A stretch of DNA of 50,965 bases from Bacteroidota bacterium (GTDB lineage: Bacteria; Bacteroidota; Bacteroidia; JABDFU01). A program made the position numbers and the translations under genes. This document shows positions 33,917-42,631 of the stretch, one piece after another. Below the pieces are notes generated by a model. That model was not told the origin of the DNA. It ran no database searches and was given only the letters and a program-made list of their open reading frames with translations. The DNA is taken from NCBI GenBank assembly GCA_013286805.1, contig JABDEY010000007.1, positions 1 to 50,965 of the forward strand. Direction: 5' to 3'. Positions within the stretch are counted from its first letter, which is position 1. Each line of letters begins with the position of its first letter.

Positions 33917-35344
33917 TTAAATAAACTTAATCTTTCTTGCCGCGAACAAACACATTCTCAGCAAAATAACCCCGTGCTTAAAGCGTGAAATATTTGTTGA
34001 GCCATAGGTTCGTTCCCGGTATCGGATAGGAATCTCGATAATCTTTAAATTAAGCTTATGTGCCCCGAATATCAGATCATAATCTCCGAAAGGATCAAAC
34101 TCTCCGAAAAATTTACGGTTCTTCACCAGTTTATAATAATCCTCCCGGAAAATAACTTTCGTTCCACACAGTGTATCTTTAAAACGCTGATCCAGCAACC
34201 AGGTAAAAGCCATGCTGAAAAATTTATTACCCAGCAGATTCAAAAAGCGCATGGCTTCTTTTTCCATCTGATAGACCAGTCTGGATCCGTTGATAAATCC
34301 ACCTTTTCCGGAGGCAATGGCATCATAAAATTTAGGCAGGTCTTCCGGAGGAACTGTCAGATCGGCATCCAATATCATTAAAATGTCCCCGGTTGCTATC
34401 CCATATCCTTTCCGCACAGCATCTGCTTTTCCCTTGCCTTCCTGTTGGGCAATTTTAATGTCATGCGTGCCGGCATATTTTTTCTGAATCTCCTGAATTT
34501 TTTCCCAGGTATTATCTGTAGAGTTTCCCTCCACAAAAATGATTTCCGTATGTTTTCCGAATTTTGGAAGGCGGGTGATCGCGTTTTCTATGTTCCCGCT
34601 TTCATTACGGGCAGGAATAACCACTGTTGTCGAATATTTATTTTCCCATTCAGGTGGATTCACAAAGGCCAACGGTTTTGCAAATGCAAAATGATTCAGG
34701 CAGAAATATTTGAAAACCGGCAATTTGGCTAATACAACATTGAAAAAGGTGGAAAGCAGGGGCACATAAAAAGGGAGTAAGGTACGTTTGGAATTGCGGT
34801 AGACATCAAATCCTGCTACATACAATAAATTGCAGATATCATTTAGCGATAACCAGTTTTGGGTAGGGGTAGGGGTTTTAAGCCCGATTTTTTCTCCAAA
34901 ACTCAGGACAGGCTCCCAAAGAAAATTATAATAGCTGACAATAATTTTTGTCTGAGGATGACAAACTTTATGCAACTGATTAAATACTTCCTCCACATCT
35001 TCCAGAAAGCCAATCAGGTTGGAAATAATAATCACATCAAACTTCCTGTTCAGGGTAATTTCCTCGGCCCTCATCTCATGAAATTCCAGATGGGGGAATT
35101 GCTCCCTTGCTATTTTGATCATGCCGGGGCTGAAATCAATTCCGGCCTTATCTTTCCCTTTTATTTCATTCAGCAATTCTCCGGTTCCGCAGCCTATTTC
35201 AAGAACAGAATAGTCCTCATGGGCAAAATAATCACAATAGCGGGTAATATCATTCCAATAGTAAGAGCTCGACCTGCGCTTTTTAGCGCGGGAAGCAGCA
35301 GCTTTTTCGAAATAATCCAATTTATTTTCAGCCTTGTTTTCCAA
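33917..35344 (-). CDS. Class I methyltransferase-glycosyltransferase 2 fusion
   Basis: 475 residues with two domains. The N-terminal ~210 form a SAM-dependent methyltransferase: VLEIGCGTGELLNEI is motif I, MRAEEI follows, and FDVIIISNLIGF is the post-I/IV region. From about residue 235 comes a GT-A glycosyltransferase family 2 domain with VVIPARNESGNIENAI, VEGNSTDNT, the DADLT metal/nucleotide motif and a DPM1-like C-terminal part (RYRERTYGSTNISRFKHG). The GT2 part resembles polyprenyl-phosphate sugar transferases but lacks clear C-terminal membrane helices. The likely role is modification of a cell-surface glycan or lipid-linked sugar. It diverges from the desulfurase gene (40 bp between starts). 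Confidence 0.88.
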   Translation of the reverse strand: MENKAENKLDYFEKAAASRAKKRRSSSYYWNDITRYCDYFAHEDYSVLEIGCGTGELLNEIKGKDKAGIDFSPGMIKIAREQFPHLEFHEMRAEEITLNRKFDVIIISNLIGFLEDVEEVFNQLHKVCHPQTKIIVSYYNFLWEPVLSFGEKIGLKTPTPTQNWLSLNDICNLLYVAGFDVYRNSKRTLLPFYVPLLSTFFNVVLAKLPVFKYFCLNHFAFAKPLAFVNPPEWENKYSTTVVIPARNESGNIENAITRLPKFGKHTEIIFVEGNSTDNTWEKIQEIQKKYAGTHDIKIAQQEGKGKADAVRKGYGIATGDILMILDADLTVPPEDLPKFYDAIASGKGGFINGSRLVYQMEKEAMRFLNLLGNKFFSMAFTWLLDQRFKDTLCGTKVIFREDYYKLVKNRKFFGEFDPFGDYDLIFGAHKLNLKIIEIPIRYRERTYGSTNISRFKHGVILLRMCLFAARKIKFI

Positions 35345-35384
35345 TAGATTTTATTCAGCCTGCTAAAATAGTTAATTTTACGCT

Positions 35385-36644
35385 GTGCATAAACCTATTT
35401 ACCTCGATTATGCCTCCACGACTCCGGTTGATAAACGGGTACTGGAAAGTATGTTGCCCTATTTTTCTGAAAAGTCAGGTAATCCTGCGAGCCGCACGCA
35501 TTCCTTTGGCTGGATAGCGGAAGAGGCGGTCAAATCAGCAAGGGAAAGGGTTGCAAACCTTATCAATTGCAGTGAACAGGAAATCATTTTTACCTCTGGT
35601 TCTACTGAAGCGATCAACCTTGCCATTAAGGGGGTCTTTGAGAATTACCAGAGCAAGGGCCGGCATATTGTGACTGTAGCAACAGAACACAGGGCAGTTT
35701 TGGATACCTGCAAAGCCCTTGAAAAAAAAGGTGCTGAGGTTACGTATTTGCCTGTAAACAATGAAGGATTGATCGATTTGAATTTAATCGAAAAGTCAAT
35801 AACAGACTCTACGATTCTGGTCTGTGTTATGTTTGCCAATAACGAAACCGGGGTAATTCAGTCCATGAGGTCTATTGCTGATATAGTTCACTCACGCGGT
35901 AGCATTTTAATGAGTGATGCTACGCAGGCAGTTGGTAAGATACCTGTTGATATACAAGCCGAACATATAGATTTGTTATGTTTGTCGGCACATAAATTGT
36001 ATGGACCTAAGGGGGCAGGAGCCTTGTTTGTTCGCCGGAAGAATCCCCGGGTTACTTTATATCCATTGATACATGGAGGGGGACATGAACGTGGTTTAAG
36101 GTCCGGAACACTGAATGTTCCCGCTATCGTGGGCCTTGGTAAGGCATCTGAATTTGCGAAAGCTGAGATGGGAGAGGAAGGTCTCAGGATATCAGCATTG
36201 AGAGCATTTTTTGAAGAGGCCTTGATGAGTTTACCGGAACAAGCCTGTAAGAATTTGCCTGAACAGGCCTTTAAGAATCTACCGGAACAAGCCTGTAAGA
36301 ATTTGCCTGAACAGGCCTTTAAGAATTTACCTGAACAAGCCTATATAAAGACTAATGTTGTAACGATAAATGGGCACATTAAAAACCGTCTGCCTAACAT
36401 CAGCAGTCTTGCTTTCAAAGGCTTTAAAGCAGATCAGTTAATTACAAAAATGCCTGAGATAGCAGTAGCTGCCGGCTCGGCTTGTTCCTCTGCTATTGCT
36501 GAGCCTTCGCATGTATTGACCGCCATGGGCTTAAGTCAGGAGGAAGCGTATTCAAGCATTCGTTTCAGCCTTGGGAAATATACCAGCAGGGAAGAGGTGG
36601 AGTATGTGGTGGAAAAGGTAAAAACGGTACTCGGTGAACAGTAA
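35385..36644 (+). CDS. Cysteine desulfurase with repeat insertion
   Basis: A 419-residue IscS/NifS-type PLP enzyme that removes sulfur from cysteine for Fe-S clusters and thiolated tRNA. Visible are the PLP-stacking His102 (TEHRAV), the NNET motif, Asp178 and Gln181 in DATQAVGK, the PLP-lysine Lys204 in SAHKLYGPKG, and the sulfur-accepting Cys367 in GSACSS. The start is GTG. Relative to typical lengths (about 380) it has an extra ~39 residues: residues 283-321 are five copies of an L-P-E-Q-A-x-K-N octapeptide, inserted in the small domain before NGHIKNRLPNIS. No iscU neighbour is present. It is divergent from the fusion gene. Confidence 0.93.
   Translation: MHKPIYLDYASTTPVDKRVLESMLPYFSEKSGNPASRTHSFGWIAEEAVKSARERVANLINCSEQEIIFTSGSTEAINLAIKGVFENYQSKGRHIVTVATEHRAVLDTCKALEKKGAEVTYLPVNNEGLIDLNLIEKSITDSTILVCVMFANNETGVIQSMRSIADIVHSRGSILMSDATQAVGKIPVDIQAEHIDLLCLSAHKLYGPKGAGALFVRRKNPRVTLYPLIHGGGHERGLRSGTLNVPAIVGLGKASEFAKAEMGEEGLRISALRAFFEEALMSLPEQACKNLPEQAFKNLPEQACKNLPEQAFKNLPEQAYIKTNVVTINGHIKNRLPNISSLAFKGFKADQLITKMPEIAVAAGSACSSAIAEPSHVLTAMGLSQEEAYSSIRFSLGKYTSREEVEYVVEKVKTVLGEQ
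36231..36347 (+). repeat. 24/48-bp in-frame tandem repeat in cysteine desulfurase
   Basis: Five 24-bp units encode LPEQACKN/LPEQAFKN alternately. The first two form a 48-bp block that is repeated with a single base difference, then a fifth unit (LPEQAYIK) follows. The near-identity points to a recent duplication. Confidence 0.95.
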
Positions 36645-36732
36645 TCAGAAATGCGAAGCATTCATGAGCACAAAAAAAGGAAGCGAGCGAATAAATCGGT
36701 GAAAGGTTATCCTGAACAAATTTCCGAAGGAG

Positions 36733-37275
36733 CTAATCATTTTTCAACTCCTTAAATGAATCGATCATCCTGTCAATGTCAGGGAGCGGTGATTCTTTGT
36801 ACCCATCACCAGTCCAGGAAAGGATCTGGTAAAACCTGTTTTCCGTTTCAATAACAACAAGTTTATAGAAGACAGGATGTTTGTTAAAGTCGCCGGTAAT
36901 CTCAGCCACCAGTGCATCCGATCCGTTTATTTTTCTTCTGACAGGGTCAGCCATCTTTCCATGCGTTGATCCTAAAAAAGGCTGCGCAGCAACAACTTTG
37001 AAATAATCCGTCAGTTTGTATTTCAGGTTATAATGCACCAGGTCTTTTTTGTTTTCATCAATCACAATCATGTAAATATCTTTTTCTTCGTTTTTATATT
37101 TTAAAGAAGCTTCAACCTGAAGTTCAGGAGCCGGGAGCATATAATCGGCCATTAGTATAGAATATTTATTGTTTATGTTGACCGAAATAAATTTGGCAGG
37201 ATGCTGGCAGGAATTAAGAGCCAATAGAATTGCCAAAGACAGAATAAAAGACTTCAATTTATCTTTGGTGTTCAT
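36733..37275 (-). CDS. Hypothetical lipoprotein
   Basis: 180 residues from ATG 37275; the fourteen codons before it look like non-coding filler. A signal peptide ends in the lipobox LALNSC (about residue 23). The mature part contains alternating strands and a C-terminal ILSWTGDGYKESPLPDIDRMIDSFKEL segment. This resembles small PsbP/MOG1-like lipoproteins that measure how a stress signal or protein is handled, but the resemblance is weak and no function is claimed. It follows hppD on the same strand with a hairpin-bearing 48-bp gap. Confidence 0.7.
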   Translation of the reverse strand: MNTKDKLKSFILSLAILLALNSCQHPAKFISVNINNKYSILMADYMLPAPELQVEASLKYKNEEKDIYMIVIDENKKDLVHYNLKYKLTDYFKVVAAQPFLGSTHGKMADPVRRKINGSDALVAEITGDFNKHPVFYKLVVIETENRFYQILSWTGDGYKESPLPDIDRMIDSFKELKND

Positions 37276-37290
37276 AAGTGCTGCGCAATT

Positions 37291-37306
37291 CTCGCTTCGC
37301 TGCGAG
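37291..37306 (-). terminator. Small hairpin downstream of hppD
   Basis: CTCGC-(6)-GCGAG inverted repeat in the gap between hppD and the lipoprotein gene, with T-rich sequence nearby. The stem is short, so attenuation or termination is only possible. Confidence 0.3.
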
Positions 37307-37323
37307 TTGCTTTGCATTTCTCC

Positions 37324-38484
37324 TTACAACGTCCCTCTCTTCTCCTGCTCCCGTTCAATGGATTCAAACAAGGCCTTGAAGTTCCCTGCTCCAAATCCTT
37401 TTGCGCCCATACGTTGTATGATTTCGAAAAACAGGGTAGGGCGATCCTCAAGCGGCTTTGTAAAAATCTGCAACAGATAACCATCTTCATCCGCATCAAT
37501 CATAATCGCTAATTTCTCCAGAACATTCATGTCCTCTTTCATCATTTTCATATGAACACCAAGGCGCTTTGGAATTTCTTCGTAATAGGATTTCGGAGGA
37601 GCTGATAAAAATTCTACACCCCTGGCTCTCAATTCCTTGACGGTATTAACAATGTCATCCGTTGCTACAGCAAGATGCTGCACACCTGCGCTTTCATAGA
37701 AATCAATGTATTCCTCAATCTGGGATTTTTTCTTTCCTTCAGCTGGTTCGTTGATAGGGAATTTAATCCTGCCATTTCCATTGCTCATCACTTTACTCAT
37801 CAGGGCAGAATATTCGGTATGAATTTGCTTATCATCAAATGAAAGAAAGTTGACAAAACCCATCACTTCTTCGTACCATTTAACCGTTTTATTCATTTCA
37901 CCCCAGCCAACATTACCTACCATGTGATCTATAAACTTTAATCCGGTTGGTGTCGGATTGTAATCCGATTTCCAGGATCTGAATCCAGGCAAAAAGACTC
38001 CCTTGTAATTCTTCCGTTCCACAAAAATGTGAACAGTCTCTCCGTAAGTATAAATTCCAGAACGAACAACCTCGCCATGCTCATCTTTTTCCACCATAGG
38101 CTCCATAAAAGGCCTTGCACCTCGTTTGGTGGTTTCTTCAAAAGATTTACGTGCATCCTCCACCCATAGAGCAATCACTTTTACCCCATCCCCGTGTTTT
38201 GCCAGATGCTCATTGATTGGGGATTTGGAATTTAAGGGTGTAGTCAGAACAATGCGTATTTTATCCTGTGACAAAACGTAAGAAGTATAGTCCCTGCAAC
38301 CTGTCTCCAGACCTTTGTAGGCGTATGACTGAAATCCAAAGGCAGTTTTATAGAAATGAGCAGATTGTTTCGCATTGCCCACATAAAATTCCACATAATC
38401 AGTGCCAAGCAGTGGAAGGAAGTCCTGTGCTCCTTCAAATATTTTTTCCAGGCCGTACTCTACGTTTTTTACTTCTTTTGACAT
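37324..38484 (-). CDS. hppD: 4-hydroxyphenylpyruvate dioxygenase
   Basis: 386 residues from ATG 38484 (an upstream in-frame ATG adds 17 residues that do not fit the family). It is a vicinal-oxygen-chelate enzyme that converts 4-hydroxyphenylpyruvate to homogentisate with Fe(II). The three iron ligands are visible: His in LKFIDHMVGNV, His in AGVQHLAVATDD and Glu in PTLFFEIIQRMG. The C-terminal GFGAGNFKALFESIEREQ is the gating helix. It lies 16 bp downstream of hmgA, whose enzyme uses its product, so the pair forms a tyrosine-catabolism operon. Confidence 0.96.
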   Translation of the reverse strand: MSKEVKNVEYGLEKIFEGAQDFLPLLGTDYVEFYVGNAKQSAHFYKTAFGFQSYAYKGLETGCRDYTSYVLSQDKIRIVLTTPLNSKSPINEHLAKHGDGVKVIALWVEDARKSFEETTKRGARPFMEPMVEKDEHGEVVRSGIYTYGETVHIFVERKNYKGVFLPGFRSWKSDYNPTPTGLKFIDHMVGNVGWGEMNKTVKWYEEVMGFVNFLSFDDKQIHTEYSALMSKVMSNGNGRIKFPINEPAEGKKKSQIEEYIDFYESAGVQHLAVATDDIVNTVKELRARGVEFLSAPPKSYYEEIPKRLGVHMKMMKEDMNVLEKLAIMIDADEDGYLLQIFTKPLEDRPTLFFEIIQRMGAKGFGAGNFKALFESIEREQEKRGTL

Positions 38485-38500
38485 ACTGATTTTTATTAAT

Positions 38501-39655
38501 TTACTCCAACCAACTTTTATAATATTTCCCATCATCTATCTGCATAGCCGCCTCCGTCACCATCAATGGTCTGAATGTGTCTACCATAACCGCCAATTCC
38601 TTCGTCTCCGTCTGGCCTATGCTGCGCTCCATGGCTCCCGGCGCAGGACCATGCGGGATACCTTTAGGATGCAGCGTAATAAATCCCTGTTCTATATTGT
38701 TCCGGCTCATGAAATCCCCGTCCACATAATACAATACCTCATCGCTGTCAATGTTACTGTGGTTATAGGGCGCAGGAACAGACAATGGATGGTAATCATA
38801 CTTGCGTGGGCAAAAGGAACACACCACAAAGGAATCTGTTTCAAAAGTCTGGTGAACCGGTGGAGGCTGGTGAACGCGACCAGTGATAGGTTCAAAGTCA
38901 TGTATAGAAAACCCATAAGGGAAATTATACCCATCCCAACCGACCACATCAAAGGGGTGGGTGGCATATATTAATTCATGCATCATCCCCTCTTTTTTGA
39001 TCTTCATCAGAAAGTCCCCTTTTTCATCATGCGTCTCCAGGTCCTGAGGTAAAATAAAATCCCTTTCACAATAAGGAGCATGTTCCAGCAATTGCCCGAA
39101 GGAATTGCCATAACGTTTAGGAGTATAAATAGGGGAGAAACTTTCCAGGAATAACAAGCGGTTTTCAGTTGTGTCGAATTCAATCTGGTAGATCATACCC
39201 CTTGGAATGATAATATAATCTCCATATTTAAAGGGAATAGTACCTAAAAAAGTTTTCAGTTTTCCACTGCCTTTGTGAATAAATAACAGTTCATCTGCGT
39301 CTGCATTCTTGTAAAAATAACCGGTGCTGGATTTGCGCGGGGCAGCCAGGCCAAGATGCACATCTTTATTCATCAGCAAAGCTTTTCTGGAATCCAGAAA
39401 ATCGTCCTCTGGTTTTATATTAAAACCTTTTAAGAGCAGGGCTTTTATGTTTTTATCAATCGCAATTTTCGGAGCAACGCTGTAGGATTTGTTGATTTCT
39501 TTAACCTGGGTAGGCCGGTGTATGTGATAAGACAGCGAAGACATTCCATGAAAGCCTTCCGTGCCAAATAATTGTTCATAATAAAACCGGCCCTGGGGAC
39601 TTTTATGTATGGTGTGCCTTTTAGGAGGGATGCTGCCGAGTTTATGGTAAATCAT
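38501..39655 (-). CDS. hmgA: Homogentisate 1,2-dioxygenase
   Basis: A 384-residue cupin-type Fe(II) dioxygenase that opens the ring of homogentisate to maleylacetoacetate. The N terminus YHKLGSIPPKRHT and the GFHGMSSLSYHIHRPT segment are family features. The C-terminal cupin has iron-ligand histidines in the NHSNIDSDEVLYYVDGDF and LHPKGIPHGPAPGAME regions. Bacteroidota HmgA proteins are shorter than the ~440-residue proteobacterial ones. Fumarylacetoacetase and the isomerase are not in the window. hmgA is first in the operon with hppD. Confidence 0.94.
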   Translation of the reverse strand: MIYHKLGSIPPKRHTIHKSPQGRFYYEQLFGTEGFHGMSSLSYHIHRPTQVKEINKSYSVAPKIAIDKNIKALLLKGFNIKPEDDFLDSRKALLMNKDVHLGLAAPRKSSTGYFYKNADADELLFIHKGSGKLKTFLGTIPFKYGDYIIIPRGMIYQIEFDTTENRLLFLESFSPIYTPKRYGNSFGQLLEHAPYCERDFILPQDLETHDEKGDFLMKIKKEGMMHELIYATHPFDVVGWDGYNFPYGFSIHDFEPITGRVHQPPPVHQTFETDSFVVCSFCPRKYDYHPLSVPAPYNHSNIDSDEVLYYVDGDFMSRNNIEQGFITLHPKGIPHGPAPGAMERSIGQTETKELAVMVDTFRPLMVTEAAMQIDDGKYYKSWLE

Positions 39656-39678
39656 TTTTTAACAATTATGGTAAAACT

Positions 39679-39709
39679 TAAAATTAACAATTTATCTAAC
39701 CATTTTCAA
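39679..39709 (-). promoter_or_regulatory. Candidate promoter of hmgA-hppD
   Basis: On the minus strand TTG (39709-39707), 20-bp spacer, TAATTTTA (39686-39679): the -33/-7 pattern with one mismatch, 23 bp before the hmgA start. Confidence 0.45.
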
Positions 39710-39822
39710 TCTTTACTATTAATTCGTTGGAGATTAAGTATCTGTAATCATATGAGGAAAAGGTGCAATTTAGTTTTGTATCCATTGTTTTACTTTCATG
39801 GCTTTAATAGCAAAACCAGGCT

Positions 39823-39928
39823 GTTTTGGGTAATTTCATAATGGTTATTATCGTACGCATTAATGGCCTCTAATGGATACTATAGCAACCATTATAAATT
39901 GGCGAAAAATGAACTTGCTTCCATCTGC
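39823..39928 (+). repeat. 106-bp dispersed palindromic repeat, copy B
   Basis: Gapless alignment to the reverse complement of 8925-9030 (89 of 106 identical by hand). Both copies contain a palindromic core around GGCCTCTAATGG and the phrase AACCATTATAAATTGGCGAA. Both happen to encode TIINWRKM in one frame. Confidence 0.85.
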
Positions 39929-39970
39929 CAGCCGATCGACATTAAGGCATGTTGAAAGGGGGATAATATT

Positions 39971-41398
39971 TCAATCAGTTTTCAGCCCTAGTTCCCTGAA
40001 CTGGTCTTCCCTGAGAATATTCGGCACAAGCATTCCAGGGTCGGGCATTGGGGTTGGTACAGCAAGTGGTAGTTTCGCCCTTTCATTACTGTCAAAAAAT
40101 CTGATCGAATTGTCATAAGCCCGGGCGTAATTTCTCGCCAGAGGGAATTGCCTGAAAACATAAATATTCAACAACGAAACGGAAAGCAAGACAAACACCA
40201 AGGCATAAAAAGATTGCACCTTATCCGAAAAATTCAATTTCAGAATTAAGGCCCATCCCCAGATACAAATACAGGGTAGTGCAACAAAGTTGAAAGGAGC
40301 CCAGGCCCTTTCAGGACCGGTACCATTCAGGAAAATAGAATGGAACCCAATCGTAAACACAGCCAATGAAAAGAGGAGAATTAAGGCTGAAATGAACAAT
40401 ACATTTTTTTTGCTAAAAAACTTTTTGGTTTTTTCTCCGGTAAGCAAATTCAAGCTAAAAAAGAGAGCGAAAATCAATGCAAGGGTCATTCCGTTTTTTC
40501 GTTGAGTCAATATGTCAGCCCAGATAAGGTGGTCGTGAATTGGGGAAGCATCCCTCAGATTCATCACAACTGCAGCATGCTGGCTTTCATAAATTTTCCG
40601 GTTATACGTCCCTGGAGCCGATAAGGCAAATGCCAATGAGACAGTAAGCGACAAAAACCCTATCCGAATTTTCTTTCCGGGAATACTTTTCATAAAAACC
40701 CCAAATCTTTTCCTAAACAAGAGGAAGAGGTAAAAAAGTGCAATAAGGGCAAACAAAAGAATGGCAAATATCTCTGATGATCCTCCTATATATAGCCCAC
40801 TCGCCAGAATAAGGAAGTAATCTAACAACCGGGTTCTCTTTTTTATAATCATCAATAACAGCAGGCAAAAGAAAATTAAAGGCTGAACCTGATCAAAGGA
40901 GGCAATCACCCAGAAAAATACTTCGCTGGTCTGAAACATAAAGAAAAACAAGGCAGCACAAAACAAGATGGAAATATTAAAGCGGGTCAGGACTGAAGGC
41001 ACTTTTGAATCTAAAGGCAATCCTGAAGTTATATGCAGATCAGGTGATACGGATGCACCAAATGCTACGTATTGAATTCCTGCAGTAGCAATTTTAAAAA
41101 CCAGGTAAATCAGCGCCGAAATGGAAAAGCAGGAATAGATAAATACAAGAAAGCGCAATCCGGCATACGACTTCACATGCCCAAACCATAAATAAAAGTA
41201 ACTAAGGGAGGCCCAGCGGCAACTCCAGTTTAAATAATAATATTTTAAGGTTCCAAACCATCCGTTCTTCCCGAAAGAAATTAAAAGGTCATAATCTTCT
41301 TCCGAAAAGCGGGTATAATATGCAAGCAGGAAATAAAAAGCCAAAAACGAAAGACTCAGCAGAAATAAAAGGGTATTCAGGAGTTTATCCTTACTCAA
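39971..41398 (-). CDS. DUF6056-like polytopic membrane protein (GT-C-type)
   Basis: 475 residues with about ten hydrophobic segments. An early luminal loop has the acidic TRFSEEDYDLL motif followed by YLNWSCRWASLSYFYLW, as in DUF6056/GT-C-like proteins that may transfer sugars from polyprenyl-phosphate donors. The final ~40 residues are soluble. The start is TTG: no ATG lies nearby and the frame upstream runs into the tandem repeat. The substrate is unknown. It is downstream of trhO on the same strand, separated by the 19-bp repeat array. Confidence 0.7.
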   Translation of the reverse strand: MSKDKLLNTLLFLLSLSFLAFYFLLAYYTRFSEEDYDLLISFGKNGWFGTLKYYYLNWSCRWASLSYFYLWFGHVKSYAGLRFLVFIYSCFSISALIYLVFKIATAGIQYVAFGASVSPDLHITSGLPLDSKVPSVLTRFNISILFCAALFFFMFQTSEVFFWVIASFDQVQPLIFFCLLLLMIIKKRTRLLDYFLILASGLYIGGSSEIFAILLFALIALFYLFLLFRKRFGVFMKSIPGKKIRIGFLSLTVSLAFALSAPGTYNRKIYESQHAAVVMNLRDASPIHDHLIWADILTQRKNGMTLALIFALFFSLNLLTGEKTKKFFSKKNVLFISALILLFSLAVFTIGFHSIFLNGTGPERAWAPFNFVALPCICIWGWALILKLNFSDKVQSFYALVFVLLSVSLLNIYVFRQFPLARNYARAYDNSIRFFDSNERAKLPLAVPTPMPDPGMLVPNILREDQFRELGLKTD

Positions 41399-41492
41399 TT
41401 TAGTTGAAATTATTAGATTTAGTTGAAATTATTAGATTTAGTTGAGATTCTTAGATTTAGTTGGGATTATTAGATTTTATTTGAGATTAAGG
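41398..41492. repeat. 19-bp tandem repeat array
   Basis: Five copies of ATTTAGTTGAAATTATTAG, the first two identical, the third and fourth with one to two changes each and the fifth degenerate. The array begins at the start codon of the membrane-protein gene and runs into the last codons of trhO. Confidence 0.9.
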
Positions 41493-42523
41493 AGATTCTT
41501 CAGGTTTGGTCTTAAGCGGCTCTTGTATACAGCATGTGCATCCTTTTTGTTTTTGCCTTTGCGCAGCCTGCGCTGCTCCTCTATTGGGAGCGCCACCACC
41601 GCCTTACATTCAGGTGTACAACACCCATCAAATTTTATCCGGCAGCTTTCACACTGTATAAAAAGCAAATGGCAATCGGGATTGGCACAATTGGTATGCG
41701 TATCACAGGGTTCCCCGCATTGGTGACAGGAGCTGATAATTTCCTCACTGATACGCTCTCCCAGCCGTTCATCAAAGACAAAATTCTTGCCTCTAAATTT
41801 CGATTCAAGCCCCTGTGCTTTTACCTGGTGGGCATATTCAATAATGCCGCCATACAATTGATTGACATCCTTAAATCCCTGATGTTTAAAATAAGCACTC
41901 GCTTTTTCGCAACGTATGCCACCAGTGCAATACAGTAAAATCTTCTGGTCCTTTTTATCTTTCAGCATGTCCGCAACAAGCGGCAGCTCATCCCTGAACG
42001 TGTCTGCATCGGGCGTTATGGCTCCTTCAAAATGTCCGATTTCACTTTCGTAGTGATTCCGCATATCCACAACCAAGGTGTCCGGAAGCTCCATAGCTTT
42101 ATTGAATTCAGCAGCACTCAGGTGTTTCCCGACATTCGTAACATCATAGGCATCTTCTTTCAGACCATCTGCGACAATTTTCGCACGTAGTTTAACGGCG
42201 AGTTTGTAAAAAGACTTGCCATTTCCGTCAACCGCAATTTTCAAGGGAATGTTTTTAAAACAGGAGTTGGCATTCAACCGCACAAGAAAAATATCCCAGT
42301 TTGACTCCGGCACGCTCATCTGCGCATTAATACCTTCCCTTGCGATGTAAATTCTCCCTAAAATATCCAACTCCTTCCATTGCCTGAAAAGTTCATCACG
42401 CAAAGCGGGAGGATCAGAAATAATTACGTATCGATAAAAAGAAAGGGTGATTCGTTTGAGATCCTCCTCTTTTAAACGTTTTTTTAAAACAGTTTTATCA
42501 ACCCTGTTATGCAAAAGTGTCAT
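41477..42523 (-). CDS. trhO: tRNA uridine(34) 5-oxyacetyl-pathway hydroxylase (rhodanese-like)
   Basis: A 348-residue YceA/TrhO protein that makes 5-hydroxyuridine at the wobble position of tRNA in an oxygen-dependent way. An N-terminal acylphosphatase-like domain ([17 protein letters not shown]...[16 protein letters not shown]) is followed by the rhodanese domain (about 125-230) with the active-site cysteine in [15 protein letters not shown] cysteine-rich C terminus follows ([20 protein letters not shown]...CESC...CC), probably zinc-binding. The last codons overlap the degenerate final copy of the 19-bp repeat. A TAAATTTG -7 element lies upstream on the minus strand. Confidence 0.93.
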   Translation of the reverse strand: MTLLHNRVDKTVLKKRLKEEDLKRITLSFYRYVIISDPPALRDELFRQWKELDILGRIYIAREGINAQMSVPESNWDIFLVRLNANSCFKNIPLKIAVDGNGKSFYKLAVKLRAKIVADGLKEDAYDVTNVGKHLSAAEFNKAMELPDTLVVDMRNHYESEIGHFEGAITPDADTFRDELPLVADMLKDKKDQKILLYCTGGIRCEKASAYFKHQGFKDVNQLYGGIIEYAHQVKAQGLESKFRGKNFVFDERLGERISEEIISSCHQCGEPCDTHTNCANPDCHLLFIQCESCRIKFDGCCTPECKAVVALPIEEQRRLRKGKNKKDAHAVYKSRLRPNLKNLLNLK

Positions 42524-42563
42524 TCCCGGAATGGAATATTAAATTGTTCGTTTCATTACAGCG

Positions 42564-42571
42564 CAAATTTA
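42564..42571 (-). promoter_or_regulatory. -7 element TAAATTTG upstream of trhO
   Basis: Perfect TAnnTTTG on the minus strand, 40 bp before the trhO start; no well-spaced -33 TTG was found. Confidence 0.4.
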
Positions 42572-42631
42572 CACACATTATTTCAGTATTTTTACCCATT
42601 ACAAGGATACTGTTGCAATACAAATTTTACT

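Larger units (their letters stand above)
39656..39970. other. 315-bp intergenic region with promoter and palindromic repeat
   Basis: It separates hmgA from the DUF6056 gene. It contains the candidate hmgA promoter (39679-39709) and copy B of the 106-bp element (39823-39928). An 81-codon plus-strand frame starting at 39873 lies half inside the repeat and half antisense to the next gene, so I do not call it. Confidence 0.7.

Noticed and set aside
36231-36347. Possible short CRISPR array
   Set aside because: Repeats are contiguous, with no unique spacers, and are in frame within an enzyme.
39873-40118. 81-codon plus-strand frame sharing TIINWRKM with the frame at 8867
   Set aside because: The shared peptide is explained by the DNA repeat; the remainder is antisense to the DUF6056 gene.
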